Shown here piece after piece: positions 43,629-52,716 of a DNA stretch of 64,000 nucleotides. The translations under genes were made by a program, and so were the position numbers. This DNA comes from DAIMZI01 sp036734025 (GTDB lineage Bacteria > Pseudomonadota > Alphaproteobacteria > Rhizobiales > Rhodomicrobiaceae). Numbering within the stretch: the stretch's first letter is position 1; every line of letters begins with the position of its first letter. The notes below the pieces were generated by a model. The model was not told the origin of the DNA, did not search any database, and saw only the letters and a program-made list of their open reading frames with translations. The DNA lies in the NCBI GenBank assembly GCA_036734025.1, contig DAIMZI010000012.1, positions 23,910 to 87,909 on the forward strand, given 5' to 3'.

Positions 43629-44119
43629 AGCCGCTGCCTCATACGGTAAACGGTGGTCTCGCTTGCCTCGATACCTTCGATAACTTCGACCGACGCTATC
43701 CAGTTGCCCGGCGCCGGCAGCGCCAGATCACCGATGTAAAGTCCGGGTTCATCCTCAAGCAGCATCAAGACCTGATCGAAACGGTCAGTCGCCGGCCGGC
43801 CCACTTCGACCCGCACCGCACGGCCGCTCACCGGCGCGCCATCTGCAGCGCTAAGACTGAGGCGCAGCCGCTTGTCAGGCCCATCGAGCGCAAGGCTCGC
43901 GGTCCAGCCAAGCCGGTCCTGCGCCGCCTGCGCCGCGATTTGCGTATCGTATTTCAGGCCCTTGCGATATGAGCCCTCGGTGACGATGCCGTTATGGGTG
44001 GTGATGGCGTAATAGGCGAACACGCCGTTGACCGCGAAAATGACGCCGAAGAAGCCGAGCAGGCTGAGTAGCACGGAGCGCCCGCTCAAGCGTTTGGGTT
44101 CGCGTTGCGACAGGCTCAT
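43607..44119 (-). CDS. ccoH: cbb3 oxidase assembly protein CcoH (FixH)
   Basis: Membrane protein needed for cbb3 oxidase maturation. The 170 residues have a cytoplasmic start, one helix (SVLLSLLGFFGVIFAVNGVF) and a periplasmic domain with TEGSYRKGLKYD and LDGPDKRLRLSL, the normal FixH pattern. The ATG at 44119 has AGGAGG six bases upstream and overlaps the ccoG stop codon by four bases. Overlaps at both ends (ccoG and ccoI) suggest a tightly coupled operon. Confidence 0.93.
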   Translation of the reverse strand: MSLSQREPKRLSGRSVLLSLLGFFGVIFAVNGVFAYYAITTHNGIVTEGSYRKGLKYDTQIAAQAAQDRLGWTASLALDGPDKRLRLSLSAADGAPVSGRAVRVEVGRPATDRFDQVLMLLEDEPGLYIGDLALPAPGNWIASVEVIEGIEASETTVYRMRQRLWLKPES

Positions 44120-45630
44120 TGCGGCCTCCTGAAGGTGGTCTGCACGCGCCGTTCGATCTGTCCGGCAACATCGCGGATGATGAGCGTAAATGCGGTTTCC
44201 TCGCCGCTCAGGTCGCCGAGCCGTTCAGCGGCAACCGAAACGAGCAGGCGCAACTCGCGCAGGTCGCCGGCCGGAACGCTGATGCGGGGGGCCTGCGCGC
44301 CTTCCATTCCCACGATCTGAAGCTGCGCGCCGGGCAGCCCTTCGAGCGCAACCGTGAAATCTTGCACGCTGTGCTGCTTGTTCAGGATCTTGACGGTAAA
44401 GCGGTTGCGGATGCTGCCGTCGGCAAGCTGAATGAACAGCGGATTGCGGTCGCGCAGCGCGCTGGCCTCCAGCACGCTTTTCTGGCTGAGCCCGAAGGCC
44501 ATGATCCCGCCGACCAGCGCAATGAGCAGAGCATAGAGAACGGTGCGCGGCCTGATGAGCCGCAGGGGCGCCGTCTCGCCGCGCTGGGCCGCTTCCAGAT
44601 TGCGGAACGTGTCATAGGCGATCAGCTTCTTCGGGCGGCCGATCTTGTCCATCACATCGTCGCACGCGTCGATGCACAGAGCGCACTGGATGCATTCGAG
44701 TTGAGGGCCATTGCGGATGTCGATGCCGGTGGGACAGACGGCAACGCATTGCATGCAGTCGATGCAATCGCCGCGTCCGTCCCAGCTCTCGCCCTTCTTG
44801 TGGGAACCGCGCGGTTCGCCGCGGCGCTCACGATAGGTGATCAGCAGGGAGTCGCTGTCGAACATCGCGCCCTGAATGCGCGGCCAGGGGCACATGTAGA
44901 TGCACACCTGCTCGCGGGCCAGCCCGCCCAGCAGATAGGTCGTTGCCGTGAAAATCCCCAAAAACGTGTAGGCGATGGCCGGGGCCGTGCCGCTGATCAG
45001 TTCGACAGCAAGGGTTGGCGCATCGCGGAAATAGAAGACGAAGGCGCCGCCGGTCGCCAGGGCGATCAGCAGCCAGGAGATGTGGGTGGCGACTTTCTTC
45101 CAGACCTTCTCCAGCGTCCAGGGCTGCTTGTCGAGCCGCATGCGCGCATTGCGGTCGCCCTGCCAGAAGTGCTCCACGGCGATCATCAGATCGGTCCAGA
45201 CCGTCTGCGGGCAGGCATAGCCGCACCAGACCCGCCCAGCGAACGCCGTCACCAGGAACAGGCCCAGCGACGACAGGATCAGCAGCCCGGTGATGAAATA
45301 CAGCTCCTGCGCCCAGATATCGAGCCAGAACATGTAGATGCGCTGATTGGCGAAGTCGATGAGAAAGGCCTGATCGGGCAGGCTCGGTCCGCGATCCCAG
45401 CGCAGCCAGGGCAGCAGATAATAGATGCCGAGCGTGACCGCCATGATCGCCCATTTGATGGTGCGGAACGTGCCGTGGGCGCGCTTGGGATAGATCGCCG
45501 GGCGCGAAGCGTAAAGCTCACGGTCTTCGGCGGTGTTGACCGCGCTGACATCAACCCGTTCGACACCAGGCGCGGCCTCGAGTGGACCGCGCCGGCGCTC
45601 AGCAGTTGTCATGACCATGTCATCAGCCAT
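44116..45630 (-). CDS. ccoG: cbb3 oxidase accessory protein CcoG (FixG), ferredoxin-type
   Basis: Membrane iron-sulfur protein that reduces Cu(II) to Cu(I) for cbb3 oxidase assembly. The 504 residues carry several membrane helices, the conserved GRVWCGYACPQTVW and CIYMCPWPRIQGAM segments, then two 4Fe-4S binding sites, CIDCMQCVAVCPTG and CIQCALCIDACDD. The C-terminal periplasmic part is Ig-like. The frame is open to 45729, but the ATG at 45630 gives the typical N-terminus; its ribosome site is weak. It starts 40 bases after ccoP. Confidence 0.94.
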   Translation of the reverse strand: MADDMVMTTAERRRGPLEAAPGVERVDVSAVNTAEDRELYASRPAIYPKRAHGTFRTIKWAIMAVTLGIYYLLPWLRWDRGPSLPDQAFLIDFANQRIYMFWLDIWAQELYFITGLLILSSLGLFLVTAFAGRVWCGYACPQTVWTDLMIAVEHFWQGDRNARMRLDKQPWTLEKVWKKVATHISWLLIALATGGAFVFYFRDAPTLAVELISGTAPAIAYTFLGIFTATTYLLGGLAREQVCIYMCPWPRIQGAMFDSDSLLITYRERRGEPRGSHKKGESWDGRGDCIDCMQCVAVCPTGIDIRNGPQLECIQCALCIDACDDVMDKIGRPKKLIAYDTFRNLEAAQRGETAPLRLIRPRTVLYALLIALVGGIMAFGLSQKSVLEASALRDRNPLFIQLADGSIRNRFTVKILNKQHSVQDFTVALEGLPGAQLQIVGMEGAQAPRISVPAGDLRELRLLVSVAAERLGDLSGEETAFTLIIRDVAGQIERRVQTTFRRPQ

Positions 45631-45670
45631 TACAGGCTCATTGTCGCTGCAAGTGGTGTGCCTGATGCGC

Positions 45671-46543
45671 TCATTCACCGCCGCCCAGCGTGTGCACATA
45701 GACCGCCAGCTTCTTGATGGTGGCATCATCGAGGCGGTTGGCGAATTGCGGCATGATCCCGCCCCGGCCGGTGCGAATGCTGGTAATCAGGCTGTCGATG
45801 TCCGAGCCGTACAGCCAGATATTGTCGCTTAGCCGCGGTGCGCCAAGCTCCTGCATGCCCTCACCGGCATCGCCGTGGCAGAACGCACATTGCTGGGCAT
45901 AGATTTCAGCACCGCGAACAGCAGCATCGGCATCATGATCAAGCCCGGCGAGCGCGCGGACATGGGCCGCCGCATCGGTGATCTCGGTGTCGCTGAGGAT
46001 ACCATCCAGGCCAAAGCGCGGCATCTCGCTGTAGCGGGTTTCGACATGATCGGAACGGATGCCGAAGCGGATCGTCTGCTCGATGGCCTCCAGGGTGCCG
46101 CCCCAGATCCAGCTATCGTCGTTGAGGTTGGGATAGCCCACAGCGCCTTGTGCGCCGCGCCCGTGGCAGGACGCGCAATTGTCGCCGAATGCCGCGCGTC
46201 CGCCGGCAATGGCAAAGCGCAGGAGGTCGGGGTCGGCGCGGATGTCGGCCAGATCGGCTGCGCTCACGCGGTCGGCGAGCTCGCCCTGCGCGGCGCGCGC
46301 CTGCTCGATTTCTGCGCGCACTGTCTCGCGCTGGCTGTAGCCCAGCAGGCCGCGCGTGTGGTCCCCGATCATCGGCCAGGCTGGATAAAGCACCCAGTAG
46401 CCGATCGACCAGATGATGGTCGCATACATGACATACAACCACCATTTCGGCAGCGGCTTGTTGAGTTCCTTCAGATCGCCGTCCCAGGTGTGCCCTGTGG
46501 TGTGTGCGCCGGTCGCTTCGTCATATTCAGGCTTTTCCGTCAT
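45671..46543 (-). CDS. ccoP: cbb3 cytochrome oxidase subunit III (diheme cytochrome c, CcoP)
   Basis: Membrane-anchored diheme cytochrome c that passes electrons to CcoO/CcoN. The N-terminus has two hydrophobic elements typical of CcoP, with the helix LYVMYATIIWSIGYWVLYPAW. The two heme c sites are CASCH and CAFCH, with axial methionines likely in YSEMPRF and IMPQF. The 290 residues fit the family. The frame is open to 46642; the ATG at 46543 (MTEKPEYDEATG) is preferred and overlaps the end of ccoQ by 17 bases. Confidence 0.95.
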   Translation of the reverse strand: MTEKPEYDEATGAHTTGHTWDGDLKELNKPLPKWWLYVMYATIIWSIGYWVLYPAWPMIGDHTRGLLGYSQRETVRAEIEQARAAQGELADRVSAADLADIRADPDLLRFAIAGGRAAFGDNCASCHGRGAQGAVGYPNLNDDSWIWGGTLEAIEQTIRFGIRSDHVETRYSEMPRFGLDGILSDTEITDAAAHVRALAGLDHDADAAVRGAEIYAQQCAFCHGDAGEGMQELGAPRLSDNIWLYGSDIDSLITSIRTGRGGIMPQFANRLDDATIKKLAVYVHTLGGGE

Positions 46544-46724
46544 CAGGCCCTCCATGCGCCTCATTCTCGGGCGCGTCGTCCTTGTCGAGCGGCATGTGCG
46601 CGGCACGTTCGAACCGCTTCTTGTTGCCGGGCCAGAACACATAGACCAGCACCAGCACGAACATGGCGGTGAACAGGATCAGCCCTGCGATCTGCGTCAG
46701 TATGGTGAACTGCTCATTGCTCAT
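46527..46724 (-). CDS. ccoQ: cbb3 cytochrome oxidase subunit CcoQ
   Basis: Small membrane subunit that stabilises the oxidase. The 65 residues from the ATG at 46724 have a single helix (AGLILFTAMFVLVLVYVFWP) followed by the conserved NKKRFERAAHMPLDKDD pattern. The frame extends to 46763 but upstream sequence overlaps ccoO and is not conserved. It lies between ccoO and ccoP as in all complete ccoNOQP operons. Confidence 0.92.
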   Translation of the reverse strand: MSNEQFTILTQIAGLILFTAMFVLVLVYVFWPGNKKRFERAAHMPLDKDDAPENEAHGGPDDGKA

Positions 46725-46737
46725 GATTTGCTGACCA

Positions 46738-47469
46738 TCAGCGCAGGTTCGGGCCGGCTTCATCGAAGGTCGCGAAATCGACCAGCGTGCCGAGCACCTG
46801 CAGATAGGCGATCATCGCATCCAGCTCGGTGATCTTGTCCGCGTCGCCGTCGAACTCGCGCACCTGGGCCTTGGGATAGCGTGCCAGCAGCGCCTCGGCT
46901 TCGGGCGTGTCGGGGCTCACCTGGGCGCGCAGATCGGCTTGCGCGTTGGCGATCATCTCGTCGGTGTAGGGCACGCCGACCATGCGCATCGTCTCCAGCT
47001 TGGCCTGAATGTCGCTGAAGTCCAGTTCGCGGCGGGCCATGAACCCATAGCCCGGCATGATCGATTCAGGCACCACCGAGCGCGGGTCGATCATGTGCGC
47101 CACATGCCAGTCATCGGAATATTTGCCGCCGACGCGCGCCAGATCCGGCCCGGTGCGCTTGGAGCCCCACTGGAAAGGATGGTCGTACATGCTCTCGGCC
47201 GCGAGGCTGTAATGACCATAGCGCTCGACCTCATCGCGCAGGGTGCGCACCATCTGGCTGTGGCAGACATAACAGCCCTCGCGGATGTAGATCTCGCGCC
47301 CGGCAAGTTCGAGCGGTGAATAAGGCCGCATGCCCTGTACCCGCTCGATGGTGGAGCCGAGCCAGAACAGGGGCGCTATCTGGACGAGCCCGCCGATGGA
47401 GACCACGATCAGGATACCGATCAGCAGCACCAGCGACTTGCGCTCGAAGGGAGCATGCCATTTCCACAT
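46738..47469 (-). CDS. ccoO: cbb3 cytochrome oxidase subunit II (monoheme cytochrome c, CcoO)
   Basis: Membrane-anchored cytochrome c of the cbb3 oxidase. The N-terminal helix LVLLIGILIVVSIGGLVQI is followed by the single heme c site GCYVCHSQMVRT, then the conserved GRRTGPDLARVGGKY-type segment (SKRTGPDLARVGGKYSD) and the axial methionine in SIMPGYGF. The 243 residues match the family. It starts 12 bases after ccoN. Confidence 0.96.
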   Translation of the reverse strand: MWKWHAPFERKSLVLLIGILIVVSIGGLVQIAPLFWLGSTIERVQGMRPYSPLELAGREIYIREGCYVCHSQMVRTLRDEVERYGHYSLAAESMYDHPFQWGSKRTGPDLARVGGKYSDDWHVAHMIDPRSVVPESIMPGYGFMARRELDFSDIQAKLETMRMVGVPYTDEMIANAQADLRAQVSPDTPEAEALLARYPKAQVREFDGDADKITELDAMIAYLQVLGTLVDFATFDEAGPNLR

Positions 47470-47481
47470 TTGCGCCTCTCC

Positions 47482-49155
47482 TTATTCTGCCGGGGCGGCG
47501 GCGGATGAAGGTCCGCGCAAGGCGGGCGCCGCAGCCACGCCTGGCTGTTCGGCCAGATCGACCGACACATCGCCGCGCGCGGTGCGCCACAGATTGTAGG
47601 CCATGACGAATGCGCCCAGGGTGAAGATCGAGCCGCCCAGCGCGCGGATGATATAGAACGGATGCATGGCTTCGACCGTCTCGACGAAGGAATATTGCAG
47701 GAAGCCGAGGTCATCATAGGCGCGCCACATCAGCCCTTGCAGTATGCCCGACACCCACATCGAGGTGATGTAGAGCAGGATGCCGATGGTCGAGAGCCAG
47801 AAATGCCATTCGACCAGCCGGATCGAATACAGCCCCTTGCGGTTCCACAGCCATGGCACCAGACAGTAGAGCGCGCCGAAGGTGATCATGCCGACCCAGC
47901 CGAGCGCGCCGGAATGCACATGGCCGATGGTCCAGTCGGTATAATGGGACAGTGAATTGACCGCCTTGATGCTCATCAGCGGGCCTTCGAACGTGGACAT
48001 GCCGTAAAACGCCACCGAGATGACCAGCATGCGGATCACCGGATCGGTGCGCAGCTTGTCCCATGCCCCGGACAGCGTCATCAGCCCGTTGATCATGCCG
48101 CCCCAGGACGGCATCCACAGCATGATGGAAAACGTCATGCCGAGCGTCTGCGCCCAGTCGGGCAGCGCGGTGTAATGCAGATGGTGCGGACCCGCCCAGA
48201 TATAGATGAAGATCAGCGACCAGAAATGGACGATCGACAGCCGGTAGGAGTAAACTGGACGCTCGGCGCGCTTGGGGATGAAATAATACATCATGCCGAG
48301 GAAGCCGGCCGTCAGGAAGAACCCCACCGCATTATGCCCGTACCACCACTGGGTCATGGCGTCCTGCACACCGGAAAACAGCGCGATGCTGCGCGTGCCG
48401 GTCAGCGATACGGGCACCGCCAGATTGTTGACGACATGGAGCATCGCCACGGTGACGATGAACGCCAGATAGAACCAGTTGGCCACATAGATGTGCGGTT
48501 CCTTGCGCTTCATCAGCGTGCCAAGGAACACCAGCAGATAGACCACCCAGACCAGCGTCAGCCACAGGTCGGCATACCATTCCGGCTCGGCATATTCCTT
48601 GGATTGGGTGACGCCGAGCACATAGCCCGATGCGGCGATGACGATAAAAAGATTGTAGCCCCAGAAGACGAACCATGGCGCCCAATGGCCGGCAAGACGC
48701 GCCCGGCAGGTGCGCTGCACCACGTAAAATGAGGTCGCGATGAGCGCGTTGCCGCCGAAAGCGAAGATCACGGCGGAAGTGTGAACCGGGCGCAGACGGC
48801 CGAATGTGGTCCAGGGCAGATCCAGATTGAGCACGGGAAAGGCAAGCTGCCAGGCGATCACCATGCCGACGAGGAAGCCGACGATGCCCCAGAACACGGT
48901 GGCGATGACACCAGCGCGGATGACGGAGTCGAAATATTCGCCCTCGCCGCCCACGATGGCGCCATTCTTGCCGCGCAACAGCATGAACGCGCCCACCGCG
49001 CCGATGCCGGCGCTGAGCATCAGTCCGTGAAGCGCCATGACGCTGTCGCTGGAGGCGAAAAACAGATAGGCGCCCAGCACCAGGCCCAAAGCCGCCAGAG
49101 CCAGCACGAGCGTGTCGGCGAATGTTTCAAACCCGTTGCGCGCGGCTTGCGCCAT
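47482..49155 (-). CDS. ccoN: cbb3 cytochrome oxidase subunit I (CcoN)
   Basis: Catalytic subunit of the high-affinity oxidase that reduces oxygen at low tension and pumps protons. The 557 residues form at least twelve membrane helices. Histidines in VHTSAVIFAFGGNAL, WYGHNAVGFFLTAGFLG, HHLHYTALPDWAQTLG and DWTIGHVHSGALG are the conserved heme b and Cu-B ligand regions. The frame is open to 49266, but the ATG at 49155 has AGGAGGGG six bases upstream. It leads ccoNOQP-GHIS and has a perfect FNR/FixK box 103 bases upstream, so it should be induced under oxygen limitation. Confidence 0.96.
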   Translation of the reverse strand: MAQAARNGFETFADTLVLALAALGLVLGAYLFFASSDSVMALHGLMLSAGIGAVGAFMLLRGKNGAIVGGEGEYFDSVIRAGVIATVFWGIVGFLVGMVIAWQLAFPVLNLDLPWTTFGRLRPVHTSAVIFAFGGNALIATSFYVVQRTCRARLAGHWAPWFVFWGYNLFIVIAASGYVLGVTQSKEYAEPEWYADLWLTLVWVVYLLVFLGTLMKRKEPHIYVANWFYLAFIVTVAMLHVVNNLAVPVSLTGTRSIALFSGVQDAMTQWWYGHNAVGFFLTAGFLGMMYYFIPKRAERPVYSYRLSIVHFWSLIFIYIWAGPHHLHYTALPDWAQTLGMTFSIMLWMPSWGGMINGLMTLSGAWDKLRTDPVIRMLVISVAFYGMSTFEGPLMSIKAVNSLSHYTDWTIGHVHSGALGWVGMITFGALYCLVPWLWNRKGLYSIRLVEWHFWLSTIGILLYITSMWVSGILQGLMWRAYDDLGFLQYSFVETVEAMHPFYIIRALGGSIFTLGAFVMAYNLWRTARGDVSVDLAEQPGVAAAPALRGPSSAAAPAE

Positions 49156-49486
49156 TTGCCCCTCCTGATGTGATGTCCCGGACAAGCGCGAGCGCTGCCC
49201 GATGCCAATCAATGCGCCGACAGAGTTCAGTATTGCGGCAGCGATGACCGCGCGGCGTTGATCCAAATCAATTCTTGCGGGCTATGGGTGCGGCGAATTT
49301 TGCGTCCTCGTGAGCGAAAGTCACGGTGCACGCGCGCGTAGGGCAGCCTGACCGGTGGACCTGGGCGGGATCGAGCTTGATCCACATGGCGCAATTTCCA
49401 CAAGACACAGCCGCGTGCGCTGCATCAGGCCGCCTGCGGAAATGTGTGGAATGCCAGACGGGGAGATTGCCTGGCGAGACCAGGGT
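49156..49486. other. ccoN upstream region
   Basis: 331 bases between ccoN and tRNA-Gln. It contains the FNR/FixK box and a -10-like AATACT at 49229-49234 on the minus strand. No other gene was found; open frames here have no motif. Confidence 0.6.
49258..49271 (-). promoter_or_regulatory. FNR/FixK-type operator upstream of ccoN
   Basis: On the gene strand TTGATTTGGATCAA matches the palindrome TTGAT-N4-ATCAA at all fixed positions and the FixK form TTGATYTNNATCAA. A -10-like AATACT at 49229-49234 puts a likely transcription start about 42 bases from the box centre, the class II activator position. Confidence 0.88.
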
Positions 49487-49560
49487 TGGCTGGGGCGCCA
49501 GGATTCGAACCTGGGATCGCGGGATCAAAACCCGATGCCTTACCACTTGGCCACGCCCCA
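49487..49560 (-). tRNA. tRNA-Gln (anticodon TTG)
   Basis: Complete cloverleaf of 74 bases on the minus strand. Acceptor stem TGGGGCG/CGCCCCA, anticodon loop TTTTGAT with anticodon TTG, T loop TTCGAAT, encoded CCA (49487-49489). Confidence 0.95.
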
Positions 49561-49728
49561 CCATGTGCCGCTGAACTATCAGCGCCAGCCACACACATAG
49601 CGAGGATTCATTTTTGCGGCAATGCCCCCAAGCCCGCGAATGACGCGCAAATTGTTGCACCGGCGATCGGAAGGCTCCGCTTGCGCGCCGAATCCCCCAT
49701 CGCTATAACAGCGCTTGCGGTGGATATG

Positions 49729-49805
49729 CGGAGTGTGGCGCAGCCTGGTAGCGCACCTCGTTCGGGACGAGGGGGTCGCAGGTTCAAATCCTGCCACTCC
49801 GACCA
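49729..49805 (+). tRNA. tRNA-Pro (anticodon CGG)
   Basis: Complete cloverleaf of 77 bases. Acceptor CGGAGTG/CACTCCG, anticodon stem CCTCG/CGAGG enclosing TTCGGGA (anticodon CGG), T loop TTCAAAT, encoded CCA at 49803-49805. Confidence 0.95.
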
Positions 49806-49968
49806 CGTATTAGCCCGCACGCTCGCCTTTCGGCGAGGTCTTTTCCCGCTGCCATTGACGCCGTCCCGCCGCAACACCGCCCTGCTCCCGATTTTGTGTT
49901 TTCTCGCCCGCGTGCATACAGGCTATGCAAGCATCATCCTACCGATCCAGCCCTGCATGGGAGACGCG

Positions 49969-51234
49969 ATGAGCCAAAATGGTGCCAGCCCGCAGCCGCC
50001 AAGATCCGGTCCGCTGGATGGCTTGCGCGTGCTCGACCTGTCGCGCATCCTGGCCGGCCCGACCTGCACCCAGTTGCTTGGCGATCTGGGCGCAGACATC
50101 ATCAAGATCGAGCGGCCCGGGCGGGGCGACGACACCCGTGGCTGGGGACCGCCATTTCTTGATGCGCAGGCCACGACATCGGGCGAGAGCGCCTATTTTC
50201 TGTCTTGCAACCGCAACAAACGCTCTGTCGCGGTCGATATCTCGACCGACGCCGGACAGGCGATCATCCGCGCGCTAGCCAGGCACAGCGATATCGTGGT
50301 GGAAAACTTCAAGCCCGGCGATCTGGTCCGCTACGGACTCGACCATGAAAGCCTGCGCGCGCTCAACCCCCGGCTCATCTATTGTTCGATTTCGGGGTTC
50401 GGCCAGACCGGTCCCTATCGCGAGCAGAGCGGCTATGACTTCCTCATCCAGGGCATGGGCGGGATCATGAGCATCACCGGCTTTCCCGATGAAGCGGGTG
50501 GCCAGCCGACAAAGGTCGGGGTGGGCATTGCTGATGTCATGTGCGGCATGTACGCCGCCGTGGCGGTTCTCTCGGCGCTGGAGGCGCGGCGGCGAACCGG
50601 CGAGGGCCAGCATATCGACCTTGCCCTGTTCGACTCGCAGATCGCGTGGCTGATCAACCAGGGCGTAGCCTATCTGGTATCGGGCGAGGAGCCGGTGCGT
50701 CTGGGAAATGGTCATCCGCACATCGTGCCCTACGAGACGTTTCCCACTGCCGACGGCCATTTCATCCTTGCGGTCGGCAATGACGCCCAGTTCACGAGGT
50801 TCTGCCAGGTCGCAGGGTGCGAGGAACTGGCGCGCGACGCCCGCTTCGCCACCAATGCCGGGCGGGTGCGCCACCGCCAGGAAATCGTTGGGCTGATTGC
50901 GGGGATCACGCGCGGGCGCGCCATGCATGACTGGATCAGCGCGCTGCACGCAGCGGGCGTGCCGTGCGGTCCGGTCAACAGCATCAGCCAGGTGTTCGCC
51001 GATCCCCATGCGCTGGCGCGCGGCATGCGCATCACCATGCCTCATCAGGCCAGCGCGACAGGCAGCGTCGATCTGATCGGCAACCCGCTCAATTTTGCGC
51101 AAACGCCTGTGTCCTATCGACGGCCGCCGCCACGGCTGGGAGAGCACACCCGTGAAATCCTGCGTGAGGTGCTGGGGATGGATGATGGCGAGATAGGCGA
51201 GTTGGAGAGCGCAAGCACGATCAGCATGGCCTGA
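49969..51234 (+). CDS. CaiB/BaiF family CoA transferase
   Basis: Class III CoA transferase that moves CoA between carboxylic acids; the specific acids are unknown. From the ATG at 49969 (GGAG five bases upstream) there are 421 residues. The family start GLRVLDLSRILAGPTCTQLLGDLGADIIKIE is followed by NRNKRSV, NFKPGDLVRYG, SGFGQTGPY, and the catalytic aspartate region VGVGIADVMCGMYA. The C-terminal GVPCGPVNSISQVFADPH is typical. The long open frame upstream crosses tRNA-Pro and is not coding. It stands 163 bases after tRNA-Pro and converges on the YeeE gene. Confidence 0.9.
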   Translation: MSQNGASPQPPRSGPLDGLRVLDLSRILAGPTCTQLLGDLGADIIKIERPGRGDDTRGWGPPFLDAQATTSGESAYFLSCNRNKRSVAVDISTDAGQAIIRALARHSDIVVENFKPGDLVRYGLDHESLRALNPRLIYCSISGFGQTGPYREQSGYDFLIQGMGGIMSITGFPDEAGGQPTKVGVGIADVMCGMYAAVAVLSALEARRRTGEGQHIDLALFDSQIAWLINQGVAYLVSGEEPVRLGNGHPHIVPYETFPTADGHFILAVGNDAQFTRFCQVAGCEELARDARFATNAGRVRHRQEIVGLIAGITRGRAMHDWISALHAAGVPCGPVNSISQVFADPHALARGMRITMPHQASATGSVDLIGNPLNFAQTPVSYRRPPPRLGEHTREILREVLGMDDGEIGELESASTISMA

Positions 51235-51251
51235 AGCACTTTCGGCAAAAG

Positions 51252-51271
51252 CCGGCGCGGCCTTGCGCCGG
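51252..51271. terminator. Bidirectional terminator between CoA transferase and YeeE genes
   Basis: Perfect 7-bp stem CCGGCGC (51252-51258) / GCGCCGG (51265-51271) with a six-base loop. On the minus strand it is followed by CTTTTG; on the plus strand by AAAATG. It sits between two convergent stop codons. Confidence 0.65.
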
Positions 51272-51279
51272 AAAATGTG

Positions 51280-52446
51280 TCAGGCGGGCGCCGGGCGCGC
51301 ATCCACCCCCGCGAGAATGCGCACATAAGTGCCCGCGATACTGCCGAGGAAGCCGAAGACAAGCCAGCCCCAGCCGTGCAGGCTGCCCGAAATGACGCCG
51401 CCCAGATAGGCCCCGATATTGCAGCCAAAGGCGAGCCGCGCGCCATAGCCCATCAACAGCCCGCCGATGAGCGCGGTGGCAACGTCGCGCCCGCTCAGGC
51501 GCCAGACGGGCGCAAAGCGTCCCGCCAGCGCGGCTGCTCCCATCGCGCCGAAAATGATGCCGAAATTCATCACCGAGGTGGCGTCGGCAAAGATGCTGGC
51601 TTCCAGCGCGGCTGTCTGTCCGCGCCAATAGTCCCAGCTCTCGACGGGAACGCCCAAGCCTGAAGCGATCTTGGCGCCCCACAGCGCGAAACCCGATGTG
51701 ATGCCCCAGGGCCGCCCTAGCGTCAGCAGCGTCGCAATACCCACGACTGCGAGCGCTACCGCCCCAAGCCACAATGACCACGGCCCGCGCAGCCATGACA
51801 CCGTCTCGCCCAACCCCTCGATCCGGCCACGTCTTGCTTTTTCGATTGCGCGCGTCCACAGGGCGAGCCCGACCAGAACGCCCAGCGTCAGCAGCAGCGC
51901 CGGCGCAGCCCCAAACGCGGTAATGGCCGAGACCGGCGCAAGGCGCGGCAGGGCATTCCAGTCCGGCAAATGCGCCGTTGCGATCAGCGAGCCGGCGATG
52001 AAGGCCGCCAGCACGAGCATCATGCGGGTGCTGCCGCCGCCGGCTGTGTAGAGCGTGCCCGATCCGCAGCCGCCGCCAAGCTGCATGCCGAGCCCGAACA
52101 GGAACGCGCCGAATGCCGCAGCGACCCCGAACGGGAAGACGAAGCCGCCGGTCGGCAGGCCGATTGCCGCGCCATGGCCGATCAGCGGAAAGGAGATGAT
52201 GGCTGTCAGGCCGATAAGAAGGAACTGGGCGCGCAATCCCGCGCCGCGCCCGGTGCGCACGATCTCGCGCCAGGCCGATGTGAAGCCAAAGCCGGCATGA
52301 TACAGCGCCAGCCCGGCAACCCCGCCGATGAGGCCGGCAAGCGCGAGCCGCGTTCCCCCCACCAGGCCAGCGGCGAGCATGACCGCGCACAGGGCAGCCG
52401 CCGCGAGCAAGGCTGCGCGCGCGTTGATGGTGCGATCTGCGAGCAT
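51280..52446 (-). CDS. YeeE/YedE family sulfur-compound transporter
   Basis: Integral membrane protein of the family that includes TsuA, which imports thiosulfate. The ATG at 52446 gives 388 residues with about nine hydrophobic helices. The two conserved cysteine loops are present: GGGCGSGTLYTAGGG and AFGCNIGAYLGG, whose cysteines pass thiosulfate in TsuA. The single-chain long form (both halves fused) is used here. No TusA-like or rhodanese gene is adjacent, so the cargo is inferred only by family. It converges with the CoA transferase gene. Confidence 0.88.
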   Translation of the reverse strand: MLADRTINARAALLAAAALCAVMLAAGLVGGTRLALAGLIGGVAGLALYHAGFGFTSAWREIVRTGRGAGLRAQFLLIGLTAIISFPLIGHGAAIGLPTGGFVFPFGVAAAFGAFLFGLGMQLGGGCGSGTLYTAGGGSTRMMLVLAAFIAGSLIATAHLPDWNALPRLAPVSAITAFGAAPALLLTLGVLVGLALWTRAIEKARRGRIEGLGETVSWLRGPWSLWLGAVALAVVGIATLLTLGRPWGITSGFALWGAKIASGLGVPVESWDYWRGQTAALEASIFADATSVMNFGIIFGAMGAAALAGRFAPVWRLSGRDVATALIGGLLMGYGARLAFGCNIGAYLGGVISGSLHGWGWLVFGFLGSIAGTYVRILAGVDARPAPA

Positions 52447-52716
52447 GCGCTGTCCTCTGCCCCGTATGTCTGGTCCGATGGCGCCTGCCCGGCCCGCCGG
52501 ACACCGGGCAGACCCAAAAGACACAGTTACGATTAATTCATATCCTACCCTGATGTCTGCCGGAATTCCGTCGGTTTCACGGAACAGTGATTATAGAACC
52601 TGATCTTGTGAGTCGGACTCTGTTTTCATTTGGCGTCAAATACAGTCATAGTCTTTGCAGGCGATCCAATCGCTTCCTCCTGACAAATCACACGCGCGAA
52701 CGGGCAGGCCGGACAT

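Noticed and set aside
44119..45717. 532-residue plus-strand open frame opposite ccoG
   Set aside because: Covers ccoG almost exactly and has no domain; ccoG has full iron-sulfur motifs.
49268..49660. 130-residue minus-strand frame spanning tRNA-Gln
   Set aside because: It reads through the tRNA gene and has no motif.
51221..52504. 427-residue minus-strand open frame overlapping the YeeE gene in another frame
   Set aside because: Arg/Gly-rich frame-shifted reading; the YeeE frame has the conserved cysteine loops and membrane helices.
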